A stretch of 64,000 nt of DNA. It comes from DTLC01 sp964555645. Lineage in GTDB: Bacteria; Verrucomicrobiota; Verrucomicrobiia; Limisphaerales; DTLC01. The first letter of the stretch is position 1. Each line of letters starts with the position of its first letter. The notes beneath the pieces were generated by a model. The model saw only the letters and a program-made list of their open reading frames with translations. It ran no database searches and was not told the origin of the DNA. The translations under genes and the position numbers were made by a program. This document shows positions 1 through 9,870 of the stretch, in pieces. The stretch lies in contig CAZKTA010000001.1 of assembly GCA_964555645.1 (NCBI GenBank), positions 62,001 through 126,000 of the forward strand. The letters run 5' to 3'.

Positions 1-577
1 CCACATTATCCGAATTAACACGGTATGTTCTGCCCTCACCGTCGAATCCAAGGGGTGGTATAACCGGGATAATACCGTTCTTGAGCAACGTTTGCAGGAA
101 TTCGGTGTCTATCCGTTCGACTTTACCGGTAAATTTATGGTCAACGCCACGGATTATGCCCTGCGGGTGCGCAATCACAGCATTTGCTGAGGCAGCACGC
201 AGGTCAGTGACAGACAATCCTTCGAGAATTTTGTGTGTGACCTGGTTTGCTGCTGTCAACGCAAGGTTGAGGGTTTGTTCATCTGTCACACCACTGCCGT
301 CTAGGTTTGACGGTATTACGCCGCGTTGCTCGGCCAGGGCTTTGATTTGCGCTGATGCACCATGCACAATCACAGCCCTGATATTGAGCGAGTGCAGAAC
401 CGCCACATCCAGCAGGATGTTTGGGAAGTTATCGTCTGCAACAATTGCGCCATCAATTGCAAGGACAAACGTCTTGTCCCTGAATCGGGGTACATACTGC
501 AAAATGGCTCTTAAATCCGTCAGTTTCACTTGGTTTTTTGATAATTTTGCTGTCTGGCCAAAAAGCGGCGCATGCAT
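1..577 (-). CDS. argA: N-acetylglutamate synthase / acetylglutamate kinase-like protein, 5' part
   Basis: The first 192 codons are in the window and the rest runs off the left edge. The translation begins MHAPLFGQTAKL and contains KLTDLRAIL, FVLAIDGAIVADDNF, NIRAVIVHGASAQI and a GVDHKFTGKVERIDTEFL stretch. This is the amino-acid-kinase fold of ArgB/ArgA proteins. The arrangement resembles the bacterial amino-acid N-acetyltransferase, which acetylates glutamate as the first step of arginine synthesis. The C-terminal GNAT domain that would separate synthase from kinase lies outside the window, so ArgB remains possible. The frame is open upstream to a TGA, and GTG 580 or TTG 592 are alternative starts. 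Confidence 0.75.
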   Translation of the reverse strand, partial: MHAPLFGQTAKLSKNQVKLTDLRAILQYVPRFRDKTFVLAIDGAIVADDNFPNILLDVAVLHSLNIRAVIVHGASAQIKALAEQRGVIPSNLDGSGVTDEQTLNLALTAANQVTHKILEGLSVTDLRAASANAVIAHPQGIIRGVDHKFTGKVERIDTEFLQTLLKNGIIPVIPPLGFDGEGRTYRVNSDNV

Positions 578-707
578 CACGCCGTCACGCAAATAACTAG
601 TCTGTTGCCCGGCAATTTCAACACTAAATCAGCGCGTCTGGCCAAAGCAATTAGCGCCGCCACGCACAGGGCAACGCCCCAGCAATGATAGCTGTCGGTC
701 GCATTTT

Positions 708-3700
708 TTATGGATTCAAAACCCGCACTCTGAAGAACCGTTGTGGTGTTTCGTAATCGAGTGTGAATGTGAAAGTCAATGGCGCGCCTGTGCCATCGAG
801 CACAGGGCCAATTGCAAACCATTGATGTGAGCTTAGGTCATGGGTGTACTCGACCTGGAACCGTTGGCCTGCAAACGTCTGCCATGTAAACCTAAAAATA
901 CCGTCGCTGAGGATGACGCCAGAGGCGACTGGCAACGGCGCTACAATAACGTCGAAACTTTGTGTGGCGCTCAGTGGTGGTGTGCCATTGTCAGTCACGA
1001 TTATCGTAATACGGTTCGTTGCGGGTGCGACGGTTGGTTTCCAGACGAACACGCCTGTGGTCGGATTGATTTGAGCGCCTGGAGGTGCGTCCGGAGCGAG
1101 GCTAAACACGAGTGTTTGTGGTGGTAAGTCATAATCATGCGCCATGGCCGTGAACGTCAGTGTTTGGCCGATCGTAACAACTCGGTTGCTGATGGGTTCA
1201 AGCACAGGTGCAGTGTTTGGCAGCCTATTTGGTGCACGCGGTGTGGGCGGCATGAAATAAATGGTTGCATCCCCATCTGGGAACCTGCCTTGGCTGACAT
1301 CGGTCTGTTGTGGACCGAATGTGACCACGTCGATTGGCGTGCCATCGGGCGCGAACAGGCCGATTGCCTCACCGGCTTTACTCAGGGCAAAGTTCACGTG
1401 CAAGTCCGCTCGGTTTGTACTGTTCTGGTTCGGTTCATTGTCAGCCCATACTAACAGGAACCCGCCGGGCGGCACCACGAAGTGGCCGTTGTTGGGTATG
1501 CAGTAGCGGAACTTGTTGGCCAGGTCGTCGGTGAGGTAATACCCACCTAGATCAACCGCGTTGGTGCCGGGGTTGTACAGCTCGAACCAGTCCTCGTAAT
1601 TACCGTCTGCAGGATCTGCCAGGCACGCCACGTTATCCGCAAGCCATTCGTTGATGAAGATTGTCACTGGTGCACCCGCACCGTTGTTGGTGCTACCCGG
1701 CGTTGGATAAAACATGTTCCGCCGATAAAACGGCTGGCCATCAGGCACGTCGCCGTAACTCCAGTTTGCCGGCAGACCATTGTAGTTCAGGTAATCAACA
1801 ATTTGGGTTGCACCATTAATAATGCGACTCAAAACAATACTGCCTGTAACCGGAGTAAGCCGGAAGGACGCATGGAACACATTTGATACTGTTTGATTGG
1901 TCTGGCCGTCGCACCACACAAGCATGAACCCGTTTGCGGGGTTTGTTGCACCCGACGGAAATGCCCATTTCGCAAGGTTTGTGTAGTTATCACTCAGATA
2001 GTAACCGGCCAGGCTGAAGTTGGTTGCGCCTGCGTTGTACAGTTCAACCCACGGATCGCGCTGGTTGAAATTGTCCAGTGGCCCGGTCAGGTTCTCGGCC
2101 TGCACTTCGTTGAGCCAGATCGGTGGGAACGGCGGCAGATTGCTCGCGATTGAATTTGGCATGCCAGGTGTGCACGGATATGGAATCTGCGGTCTGGTGC
2201 CGGTGTAGTTTGCCTCGAGCTTAAGCCCGAATACAATGTCGCTGCTGTTGGTGTTGTATTGGTGGACGCTGACAGCGATGATGTTTGTGCCGGGAACAAA
2301 CAACTCGCCTGCAATTGTGAAGGTGTCAGGGCTGGTTGCGTCTCCACCACCACCCGATGGAAGGCCGTTTGCAAGAGTAGAATTGCTAACCGCACCGGCG
2401 TTCATCCGGATTCGCGCAATTTCACTTCCGTTCAAGTAGAACACCGCACCGTCGTCCACATAAGCTGAGGCTGTAACGACGTATCCGGACAGGTTGTTGC
2501 TAACCACAACCCGGCTACGGAAGTAATACGCATGGCCTGAGCGCATGCCGTTTGTGCCAATTCGTGGGTCCTTCAATGTTGTCTTGATAAGAGGTGTGAT
2601 CTCAGGATTGTTTTCATATGCGAGCAATCCCTGCCCGGACGGCCAAGGCGCGTCATTGTACCCGGCGATTTGCCACGACACAGCGTCGAGATTCGACACC
2701 TGCATATACTTCCACGTGTTGGTATAATCAATCAGAAGGACGGTTGCGGGTGGTGTGGCTGTCTGTACTGTACCTACTGTCCAGTTGGCTACACGCGCGT
2801 TGTCTTGAAGCGGATCAATCAGTTGCAGCGACGCGCCGTTTGTGATGACAGGCCACGGCCGTACTGTTTCGTATCTGACACGGTCAACCACAATGTAATT
2901 TGTAGTGCCCGGCTCGAGCCGCAAAAGTGTGAGCGTTTCGCCGTCGTCATCTAGACGACCGTTGAATTTGTCAAACGGCACGTTCCCGAGGCCGTAGGTT
3001 TGCATGTAGATAAACGTGTCTTCAGCCAACACAATGTAACTGCGCGGTGGCAGCATTGCACCGGCTGGGAATGTGTAATCCAAACCGTTTACACGCCAGC
3101 CAGACAGGTCAAACGTGTAGTTTGTGTGCGCATTAAACAACTCGACAAACGCGGCTCCGGCGACCGGCGGTGCGTACATAATCTCATTGAACACAACCCA
3201 ACCCTCGGGTGCCACCGTGCTGGCAGTGTAATTAGCCGTGACGTTGCCTGTTGCATTGGTAATAAGATTGCCGTAGCGGTCCCGTGCCGAGATCGAAAGC
3301 ACATTTGTACCCCCTGATAGCGGTACGATGACCCGCCAATTTGTAATACTCGTCCAGGTAGCCGGATATGGGATGCCGTTTATCAATATCTCCGCAACGG
3401 CCAGCGGCGCAGTGCCGCTCAGCACGAGCGTGTTGCTCCCGCTAACGACCTGGTAGGCGGGATTGCTGACCGCAAAGGCTGCAGTTGGGAGGATGCTCTG
3501 CAGGTACGCACGCCGCGCAGCCAGATAATTCTTGATGGTTTGTGGCGAGTGCAGCGGCAGGTTGTGCTGCTGAAAACTTGCGTAGCGTTCGTCCAACAGT
3601 GCGTCCGCCACGCCCGGCGCAAGTACCGTTTCCACCGCTTCCTGGAAAGCGCTTAGATATTCACGGTGGAATGCAGGCCAGTTTGTGATTAAAAACCTGA

Positions 3701-6700
3701 GCGTCGGGTCATGTATGACGTAGATGCTGTCATTGGCTGGTCGGCTCTGATAGCCCAGCGCAAGCTCAATGTCCCACATCAAAAACCGCCACGGCTGGCC
3801 ATCAGGTTTGTACGCATACATGTTTTTGCCGCGCTCGTAACCATAGCTGTCCCAGTTGCCACAGATGTGATGAGCTGCGATCGGACGCAGGCAACGCGGC
3901 ACGTCCATCCACGCGCGCACGCGGTTCTCGTACTCAGGCGAGCCTGTATCGTTGACAACAACAATCAGATTGGTGAGAGGCGCCCAATTATCCGGATTAC
4001 GCGTTGCACGCGGCCGCCAGTTCCAGCGATAACGTTTGGTGTCTAGTTCACCCCCAGTTTTGTTGTAGCGTGTGATCGTCGCAGTTGTGATGCCTTGATT
4101 GACGCCGTCATCGGCAAACTCGAACCAGTCTTCGATCTTGCGCAACTGACCCTGATCATCGTTTGGGAAATACTCATCAAGAATCTCGCTGTTCGGCTGC
4201 TGTGCATCGTCATAGATGGTCCCTCGGCGCAGGCCGTTTACGATCAAGTGAATGTGCCTGCGATAGTTGTATAGCTGACCGAGCTTGCGTGCGATCCAGT
4301 TGCCAGTCAGGTCAACCTGCGCAGTCAGGTCGTTATGGAAAAAGCTGCCTGAGGTAACATCAAACGCAGTCAAAACAAACGGTTCAGAGCCGAGGAACCT
4401 ATCGTCGGGCGGAAAGTTAACCTCGTAATCGCACGCGAACGACCCCACCGGTCCATTATAACTAGGGGTATGGAACGGGCTGCCACTGTAGAGCGTGCCA
4501 ACGTTGTAAACCACACGCCAATTGCCATATACGAACGTGGCGTCAATAGAGTCGTTTGCGTTGCGTTCGCGATTGGTCCAGAAGGTGATGTTAGACGATG
4601 TCAACCAAAGCCGGTAAGTCCCAATGCTACCTGCAATGAGCGATTCACCCCAACGCACCAGACATTCTCGAGCCGGTGCATTGGCAGGGTACTGGTTGGT
4701 GGCACCTGCACTGTCCACAGCGTAAATGTAAAACGCTGCCAGTACGTTGGAGGCGCGTCCGGAAATCGTAGCTGAGTAGATCCCGTCGCCTGCGATTGCG
4801 TCGCCGCCTGTTCCGTCATCTCTCATGATCAGGGTCGCGTGGCTTGTCGCAGGGTCAATGCGGAAACGCAATTGCACCTGGCCGATGCCGTCCGGGTCAA
4901 TTGCGCGTGCTGTCACAACAACTGGCTGACCAGCCGCAGGCAGAATCGGCGAATGTGATACATCCAAAATGACCGGGCCTGCATTGGTCAAGAGCCGTGA
5001 ATTAGGCAGAGCTGGTGTGCCGCAGTTTGATGGCACGTTCAGCCGCTGCGAAACTTCCATCCAATGGCCGCGTAGCCTGAACATGATGTAGGGCGAACCA
5101 CGCAACCAGCGTACTGCGGCGCGGATTGTGCCGGTGTTTGGCGCATTGGTCAGAACCGGTCCGGTCAATGTTGTGCGCGCCTTGTTCGGGCCAGTGTCAC
5201 CGCGCCCTCTAGCCACAAGGCGCAAGGCCGGAGTTCCCCCAATTCCCACACCGTTCTGGACATATGACCCTCGTACCACACCTTCGAACGCCCAGCCGGT
5301 TGCGCCCGAGTCAAAAGTGCCGTTGCTTAACAGGTTGGGGCCGTCGTTGTTGCGAAATTCGAGGTTGTCAACCAACACTTCGCCGTCGTCCTGGAGGAAA
5401 AACTCGAAGCGCGTGGGCGGCCCCCAGTAACCGCCCTGATTTATCATGGCAGCGGTTTGGCCATTTTCCAAGATGTTGGTCACGTCAATATATGTCCACG
5501 GCGCTTTTGCTGATTCGTCGCTATCAGCCCAATTGGCTGCGAGCGTATTATCGGCGCGCGGATCGATCAACTCGAGCGAACTACCCCAGCCATCGCTCCA
5601 TTGTCCCCAACGGCCGCCGTCTTGGTACGTAACGTCGTTGACAATTACTTGGAACACATTTGTGACCGGCACTCCGGCGTTGTTTGTTGTTACTTGCGTT
5701 TCTGGCATGCTTAGCACGATGCGGTCAGTACTGTTTCTGAGTCGGCCAGTGTAGTTGCCAAAGGTGTTGGTTGCGTTTAGTTGCGGATATTTTGCCATGA
5801 GATTTGTGGCATTTTTCGCAACGACAATGTAGCCGCCCGGCGGAAGCACCGCATTCGGCGGGAACGTGAAATTAATCCCTTCTTGCAGTTGCCATCCAGC
5901 AAGTGATACGGCGTTCGTGCCGCGATTGTACAGTTCAATGTACTCGTCGTCATCGGACCCGGAAATGGGGTGGTACATGATCTCGTTTATAACGACCTGC
6001 CGGGCTAGGGGCGGCGCATTTGAGCTGCCTGGTGTGCGACTTGAAAGTTCATAAAACCGTGGTGCGCCGTCCGGATACCTTCCGCAGCTTATTCCGTTTT
6101 GCTGTCCGCCAAATGCAACTGCGTCCAGCACACGTGTCATGTTCGAATTGAATAGGAAAATCTGTTCGCCAGCCGCGGCAAGGGCGAACCCCAGTTGTGT
6201 CTGGGTGTAAACCAGCCGCCCCAGCGGCGGAATAATCGTGCTGTCAGGGATCCGGAACCGTAACCTGTCAGGCTCGTCGCTGAGCCAAATGCCTGAGACG
6301 TCGATCGCGTTGGGGGTCGTATTGAACAATTCGATAAAATCCTCCAATGGCGGATCGGTGTGGGCTAAGAACTCATTGATCACCAGGCCACGAGCTGGCT
6401 CGGGCCCAATCGAATCAAATGTGCTCGGGGACCCACCTATCCTGTCACTGGCAGCCCACGCGCGCGGATCGTTTTCGCCATAGCTCGGCCTGCGCAACAC
6501 CAAAGAATGGCCTGTGCCATCGGGTGCAACCGGCCATGGCAACCTCGAGTCATATTCAATCTCTAGCAGCCTGCCGCCCAGCTCGTTTAGCAACCGCAAA
6601 GTGCCGCGGCCATTCGATAGTCTGCCCGTATATGGCCCAAGACATTGCACGCCGTAAAACGCGTTGGCCGCAGCAGGATCCCGCGCGATCACCAGGAATT

Positions 6701-8831
6701 GTCCGGGGGCTATCTTTGTGCCAGCGGGGAAACCGTAGCTGATGTCACCATCGAGTTTGTGCCCTGTAAGGTCTTCAGTGACCAGGCCTGAGTTCCATAA
6801 TTCGACAAACTCAAGGTCTTCACCTCCTGGCCATGAACCGGGCGGATTGTACATGATCTCTGTAATCACAAGGGCGGTCCGGCGGCTGCATGGCCCCGGC
6901 GGCTCAAATGGCAGACTCATGTTAGTTACCATGGTTCCTTGGCCGATGTTGTAATCCCTGAACTGAGCTATGCTCATACTGGTTGCCGTGCCTGCGGTTA
7001 AAGCTAATCCAACCTGCACCACATTCGACATTGCAATAGTGGCCGAGCCAAGGAACTCCCAGCTCTGACCGTTTAAGCTGGCGTACCCTGAAAACACGTT
7101 ACCAACCCTGCGCAGCCGCAACCATGTGTACGGGAAATTGACCGGGAACAATCCGCTCATATTGGCAGTCGCACCTGGGTTTGCGCGCCATTGGAAATGA
7201 CAACCTGCTGGGCCGGGGGTGGCCATCGCGGCTGCAAACGCAGCATTTGTAGTCAAACCGTTGCGCGCCATTAATCCCGCGCGCGTCCAGGCACTTCCGA
7301 ACGCGAGCGATTGCAGCCTGACCTGCAGATCGAAATCGTTGGTGTAATTGCGCCAGCCAAACATGAACGCGTCATTTGTGCCGCTAATTCCCTCACCCGT
7401 TGCCTTTAAATCAAACCCACCCTCCACGGGTATGAGTTCACCTTCGTTTAGCGGTAGTCCGATGTTGGCCGGCACGAACGGGTTTGCAGTGAACCTGAGG
7501 TAACTGTTTGGTGCAATTGGGTTGGCTGCCGCGGCCATGTCACGCACGTTATTTACAATCAACGTGTACGTTTCACCTTCAAGTTGCGGTGCTGTGGTCA
7601 GAATTACGATCGAGCTGTCTTCGCCAATGCGCGCGTTTGTGACAGCCAACTGGCCGGATATGTTTGTGATTGTATAGTTTGCAATGTTGGTCGCGGTGTC
7701 GGGTCGTACCCCTTCGGAAAACTGCACCAAGACCTCATTTGGGAACAAGCTTACTGCACGCACCAAAACAGGTCCATTTGTGTCTGGCAGCACCGTAAGC
7801 ACTGCATTGCTCGAAATTGTCCACTGGGTTTGCCCACCGTATGTATTTGTTAGCGCAACTCTGAAAACATCACCATTGTTGGTCAATGCAACCGTCCCAA
7901 GGTAAAGCGTTGCATTTGTCGCTCCTGGGATCGGCGAGCCGTTTCGGTGCCATTGAATGCTTACGGGCGGGCGCGCTACAAAAGTAACCGAAAAAGTTAC
8001 AGCGCACAGTTCGCCGGCTGTTTGGTTTGTCGGTTGGATCAGGATGGATACCGGACCATCCCAGAGGCATACGTCCGGGCCGGCATTATAGCTTTGTTGA
8101 ACCTTGTCCGGGGTCAAAACACCGTCGTAGATCCGAAACTCGGTAATCGAGCCGTTGAAGAACGGGTCGCCGATCCATTGCGACCGGCCAAGCCAATTGT
8201 TGACCGTATGCCCGAGCATTGCAGGTGTAATCGTCACAGATGCGTTTTCGCCGACTAATGCGCCGTTTACGTACAGTCGGCCGAGCTGTGACCCGGCGTC
8301 AATAGTCCAAACAACATGTGCAAGTGCTCCAACAGGCAGGCGCCACCCCACCCACTCAATGACTTGCTCGTTTCCGGCAGAACCGACCGTGATGGCAGTC
8401 CGCAGAAAACCGTTGCCAGCCTGTGGCGTTAGGAAAAGATAATTTGTCCCTGTAGCAGCGTTGTTTTCGCCGGCGGTGCTGAAGCCGAAATCAAAAATAC
8501 GTGCCCAGGTACCGCTACCATTGTCGGTGACCCAGACCTCGAAGGTAACATTGGTTCGATTGGCGACTAGCCCGTTTGGTAGATCGACATACGCACTAGT
8601 TCCATTCAGCACGACTGCACCACCGGAGACCGTGGCGCCGCCAACTAGAGTGCCGTTTGCACCGCCGATGGAATCGGATGCATCCGAAGTAAAGCTGTAC
8701 CTGTTAACAAGCTCGGCTGCCGAGCCGACTGCTGCGAGGCAAATTAGTATGTAAACCACCAGTTTGTCCGCCAGCCTTGCCTTTGACGCAGGGTGCACGG
8801 CCTGTTCCTTGGAAAATTGCCGATTACACAT
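708..8831 (-). CDS. Giant secreted protein with LamG, Ig-like, six lamin-tail and CotH-like domains
   Basis: A 2707-residue surface or secreted protein. The start is ATG 8831, with GGAGG nine bases upstream (8841-8845); a TTG at 8849 in the same frame would lie over that site. Approximate layout: signal peptide to residue 40 (KLVVYILICLAAVGSAA); LamG/concanavalin-like 45-255; Ig-like 260-350; SwmB-like Ig 355-450; DUF1349-like sandwich 455-630. Lamin-tail domains, each opening with an INE(I/F/W) or ITEIMY motif, lie at 650-785, 815-940, 945-1105, 1878-2015, 2240-2380 and 2390-2535. A CotH-like region spans 1400-1785, with HIHLIVNG and a FLMWDIELALG motif. A putative-Ig (He_PIG) domain is at 2540-2632 and a beta-rich tail ends in FFRVRVLNP. 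Related proteins are frequent in Verrucomicrobiota; their substrate is unknown. Asn/Thr richness fits an extracellular protein. Confidence 0.93.
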   Translation of the reverse strand: MCNRQFSKEQAVHPASKARLADKLVVYILICLAAVGSAAELVNRYSFTSDASDSIGGANGTLVGGATVSGGAVVLNGTSAYVDLPNGLVANRTNVTFEVWVTDNGSGTWARIFDFGFSTAGENNAATGTNYLFLTPQAGNGFLRTAITVGSAGNEQVIEWVGWRLPVGALAHVVWTIDAGSQLGRLYVNGALVGENASVTITPAMLGHTVNNWLGRSQWIGDPFFNGSITEFRIYDGVLTPDKVQQSYNAGPDVCLWDGPVSILIQPTNQTAGELCAVTFSVTFVARPPVSIQWHRNGSPIPGATNATLYLGTVALTNNGDVFRVALTNTYGGQTQWTISSNAVLTVLPDTNGPVLVRAVSLFPNEVLVQFSEGVRPDTATNIANYTITNISGQLAVTNARIGEDSSIVILTTAPQLEGETYTLIVNNVRDMAAAANPIAPNSYLRFTANPFVPANIGLPLNEGELIPVEGGFDLKATGEGISGTNDAFMFGWRNYTNDFDLQVRLQSLAFGSAWTRAGLMARNGLTTNAAFAAAMATPGPAGCHFQWRANPGATANMSGLFPVNFPYTWLRLRRVGNVFSGYASLNGQSWEFLGSATIAMSNVVQVGLALTAGTATSMSIAQFRDYNIGQGTMVTNMSLPFEPPGPCSRRTALVITEIMYNPPGSWPGGEDLEFVELWNSGLVTEDLTGHKLDGDISYGFPAGTKIAPGQFLVIARDPAAANAFYGVQCLGPYTGRLSNGRGTLRLLNELGGRLLEIEYDSRLPWPVAPDGTGHSLVLRRPSYGENDPRAWAASDRIGGSPSTFDSIGPEPARGLVINEFLAHTDPPLEDFIELFNTTPNAIDVSGIWLSDEPDRLRFRIPDSTIIPPLGRLVYTQTQLGFALAAAGEQIFLFNSNMTRVLDAVAFGGQQNGISCGRYPDGAPRFYELSSRTPGSSNAPPLARQVVINEIMYHPISGSDDDEYIELYNRGTNAVSLAGWQLQEGINFTFPPNAVLPPGGYIVVAKNATNLMAKYPQLNATNTFGNYTGRLRNSTDRIVLSMPETQVTTNNAGVPVTNVFQVIVNDVTYQDGGRWGQWSDGWGSSLELIDPRADNTLAANWADSDESAKAPWTYIDVTNILENGQTAAMINQGGYWGPPTRFEFFLQDDGEVLVDNLEFRNNDGPNLLSNGTFDSGATGWAFEGVVRGSYVQNGVGIGGTPALRLVARGRGDTGPNKARTTLTGPVLTNAPNTGTIRAAVRWLRGSPYIMFRLRGHWMEVSQRLNVPSNCGTPALPNSRLLTNAGPVILDVSHSPILPAAGQPVVVTARAIDPDGIGQVQLRFRIDPATSHATLIMRDDGTGGDAIAGDGIYSATISGRASNVLAAFYIYAVDSAGATNQYPANAPARECLVRWGESLIAGSIGTYRLWLTSSNITFWTNRERNANDSIDATFVYGNWRVVYNVGTLYSGSPFHTPSYNGPVGSFACDYEVNFPPDDRFLGSEPFVLTAFDVTSGSFFHNDLTAQVDLTGNWIARKLGQLYNYRRHIHLIVNGLRRGTIYDDAQQPNSEILDEYFPNDDQGQLRKIEDWFEFADDGVNQGITTATITRYNKTGGELDTKRYRWNWRPRATRNPDNWAPLTNLIVVVNDTGSPEYENRVRAWMDVPRCLRPIAAHHICGNWDSYGYERGKNMYAYKPDGQPWRFLMWDIELALGYQSRPANDSIYVIHDPTLRFLITNWPAFHREYLSAFQEAVETVLAPGVADALLDERYASFQQHNLPLHSPQTIKNYLAARRAYLQSILPTAAFAVSNPAYQVVSGSNTLVLSGTAPLAVAEILINGIPYPATWTSITNWRVIVPLSGGTNVLSISARDRYGNLITNATGNVTANYTASTVAPEGWVVFNEIMYAPPVAGAAFVELFNAHTNYTFDLSGWRVNGLDYTFPAGAMLPPRSYIVLAEDTFIYMQTYGLGNVPFDKFNGRLDDDGETLTLLRLEPGTTNYIVVDRVRYETVRPWPVITNGASLQLIDPLQDNARVANWTVGTVQTATPPATVLLIDYTNTWKYMQVSNLDAVSWQIAGYNDAPWPSGQGLLAYENNPEITPLIKTTLKDPRIGTNGMRSGHAYYFRSRVVVSNNLSGYVVTASAYVDDGAVFYLNGSEIARIRMNAGAVSNSTLANGLPSGGGGDATSPDTFTIAGELFVPGTNIIAVSVHQYNTNSSDIVFGLKLEANYTGTRPQIPYPCTPGMPNSIASNLPPFPPIWLNEVQAENLTGPLDNFNQRDPWVELYNAGATNFSLAGYYLSDNYTNLAKWAFPSGATNPANGFMLVWCDGQTNQTVSNVFHASFRLTPVTGSIVLSRIINGATQIVDYLNYNGLPANWSYGDVPDGQPFYRRNMFYPTPGSTNNGAGAPVTIFINEWLADNVACLADPADGNYEDWFELYNPGTNAVDLGGYYLTDDLANKFRYCIPNNGHFVVPPGGFLLVWADNEPNQNSTNRADLHVNFALSKAGEAIGLFAPDGTPIDVVTFGPQQTDVSQGRFPDGDATIYFMPPTPRAPNRLPNTAPVLEPISNRVVTIGQTLTFTAMAHDYDLPPQTLVFSLAPDAPPGAQINPTTGVFVWKPTVAPATNRITIIVTDNGTPPLSATQSFDVIVAPLPVASGVILSDGIFRFTWQTFAGQRFQVEYTHDLSSHQWFAIGPVLDGTGAPLTFTFTLDYETPQRFFRVRVLNP

Positions 8832-9003
8832 CTTAGATTTCCTCCACAAAAATCCCCGCCAAATTCAATAAAGTCAAGTTGTTCAGCCAGTTTTTTAAGA
8901 CACAATTGGCAAATGGTACGGAGAGCAAAAAGCCGTTGTCTTCCGTGCCGCCAACGTGATTGAATAAAAATTTCCCCGTTGTTATCTAACGGTTGAGCTT
9001 AGA

Positions 9004-9807
9004 ATGAAGGCGCAAGTTTGTTGCATTTTGGTTTTTGCGCTCGATGTTGCGGCGCTGGTGCAGCACCTGAGTGGTGCCGAGCCGGAACAAACGCTGCCGC
9101 CCATCGAATCTGTGTTGGAACGAGTAATTGAGCGCGCTGAAAAGGAAGAACAAAACGATCGGCTCTTCGAGCAGACGTACAGTTACACACGCATCAAAAC
9201 CACAGAATTCCGCAACGTCAAAGGCGAACTAAAAAAGAACGAACGCAAAGAGTCCTATCACGACCCGCGTACAGCGCATGCACCAGCACAACCCCAACGC
9301 GCAGTTACACGGCTTCACTCGCCAAAATACACCACTGGCAACCCGGGCACAGGCGACACAGACACGCGTATTCGAGGCCGGGCGGTTGACCGGAAAGATT
9401 TCAGGCTCGACGACGATTTACTTGGTCGGTTCAGGTTTACTTTGGTCGGGAGGGAGTGTGTTAATGGGCGCTTTGCGCTTGTGTTGGGTTTCGAACCGAA
9501 GCCGGGCAAATTACCCGAGCGCTCGTTCAAGGACAAATTTATCAACAAAGCAGCCGGTCGCGTTTGGGTTGACGAGCAAGATTATGCAATTGCAAAGGCA
9601 GATCTGTATCTGACCGAAAAAGTGAACGTAGTTGGGGGATTAGTCGGTGCGGTTTGGCAGTTCCAGTACAGGTTTGAGCGCCAGCGCACATCCGAGGGAT
9701 TGTGGTTTACACGTCAAGTGTGCTGGCACTTGGAAGGACGCGAGGTTTTTGTTCGGCGCACCGTTGACTATTTCGAGGAAAGAACCGACGTAAGGAAGGT
9801 AGAGTAA
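9004..9807 (+). CDS. Secreted protein, possibly LolA/outer-membrane lipoprotein-sorting-like
   Basis: 267 residues from ATG 9004. The N-terminus (MKAQVCCILVFALDVAALVQHLSGAEP) looks like a signal peptide, cut near residue 25. The rest has a charged helix (SVLERVIERAEKEEQNDRLF), then beta-rich segments such as YSYTRIKTTEF, FTLVGRECVNGRFALVLGFEP and GRVWVDEQDYAIAKADLYL. That pattern resembles the open beta-barrel sheet of LolA/LolB-like or DUF1571-type periplasmic proteins, but the family assignment is only suggestive. It is transcribed divergently from the giant LamG/CotH gene, with 172 bases between the starts, and a terminator-like structure follows at 9815-9870. Confidence 0.8.
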   Translation: MKAQVCCILVFALDVAALVQHLSGAEPEQTLPPIESVLERVIERAEKEEQNDRLFEQTYSYTRIKTTEFRNVKGELKKNERKESYHDPRTAHAPAQPQRAVTRLHSPKYTTGNPGTGDTDTRIRGRAVDRKDFRLDDDLLGRFRFTLVGRECVNGRFALVLGFEPKPGKLPERSFKDKFINKAAGRVWVDEQDYAIAKADLYLTEKVNVVGGLVGAVWQFQYRFERQRTSEGLWFTRQVCWHLEGREVFVRRTVDYFEERTDVRKVE

Positions 9808-9814
9808 TTTCATG

Positions 9815-9870
9815 CCCTAGCCCGACGGCATGTTGTGCGGGCCGGTTACGAACCATAGGGGTTATTTTTT
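9815..9870 (+). terminator. Branched terminator-like structure after the 9004-9807 gene
   Basis: CCCTA (9815-9819) pairs with TAGGG (9856-9860) and encloses two hairpins: GCCCG 9820-9824 with CGGGC 9838-9842, and GGTT 9844-9847 with AACC 9851-9854. GTTATTTTTT follows (9861-9870). This would fold as a three-way junction followed by a T tract, 8 bases after the stop codon. Confidence 0.5.

Noticed and set aside
81..596. 171-codon plus-strand frame
   Set aside because: It is antisense to the clear acetylglutamate-kinase-like protein on the minus strand and shows no domain content.
577..822. 81-codon minus frame between the giant gene and the argA-like gene
   Set aside because: It overlaps the 3' end of the giant gene in another frame and has no recognisable features.
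8832..8877. Promoter (TTGACT…GATTTT) for the giant gene
   Set aside because: The predicted start of transcription would fall at the ribosome site of the gene, leaving no leader.
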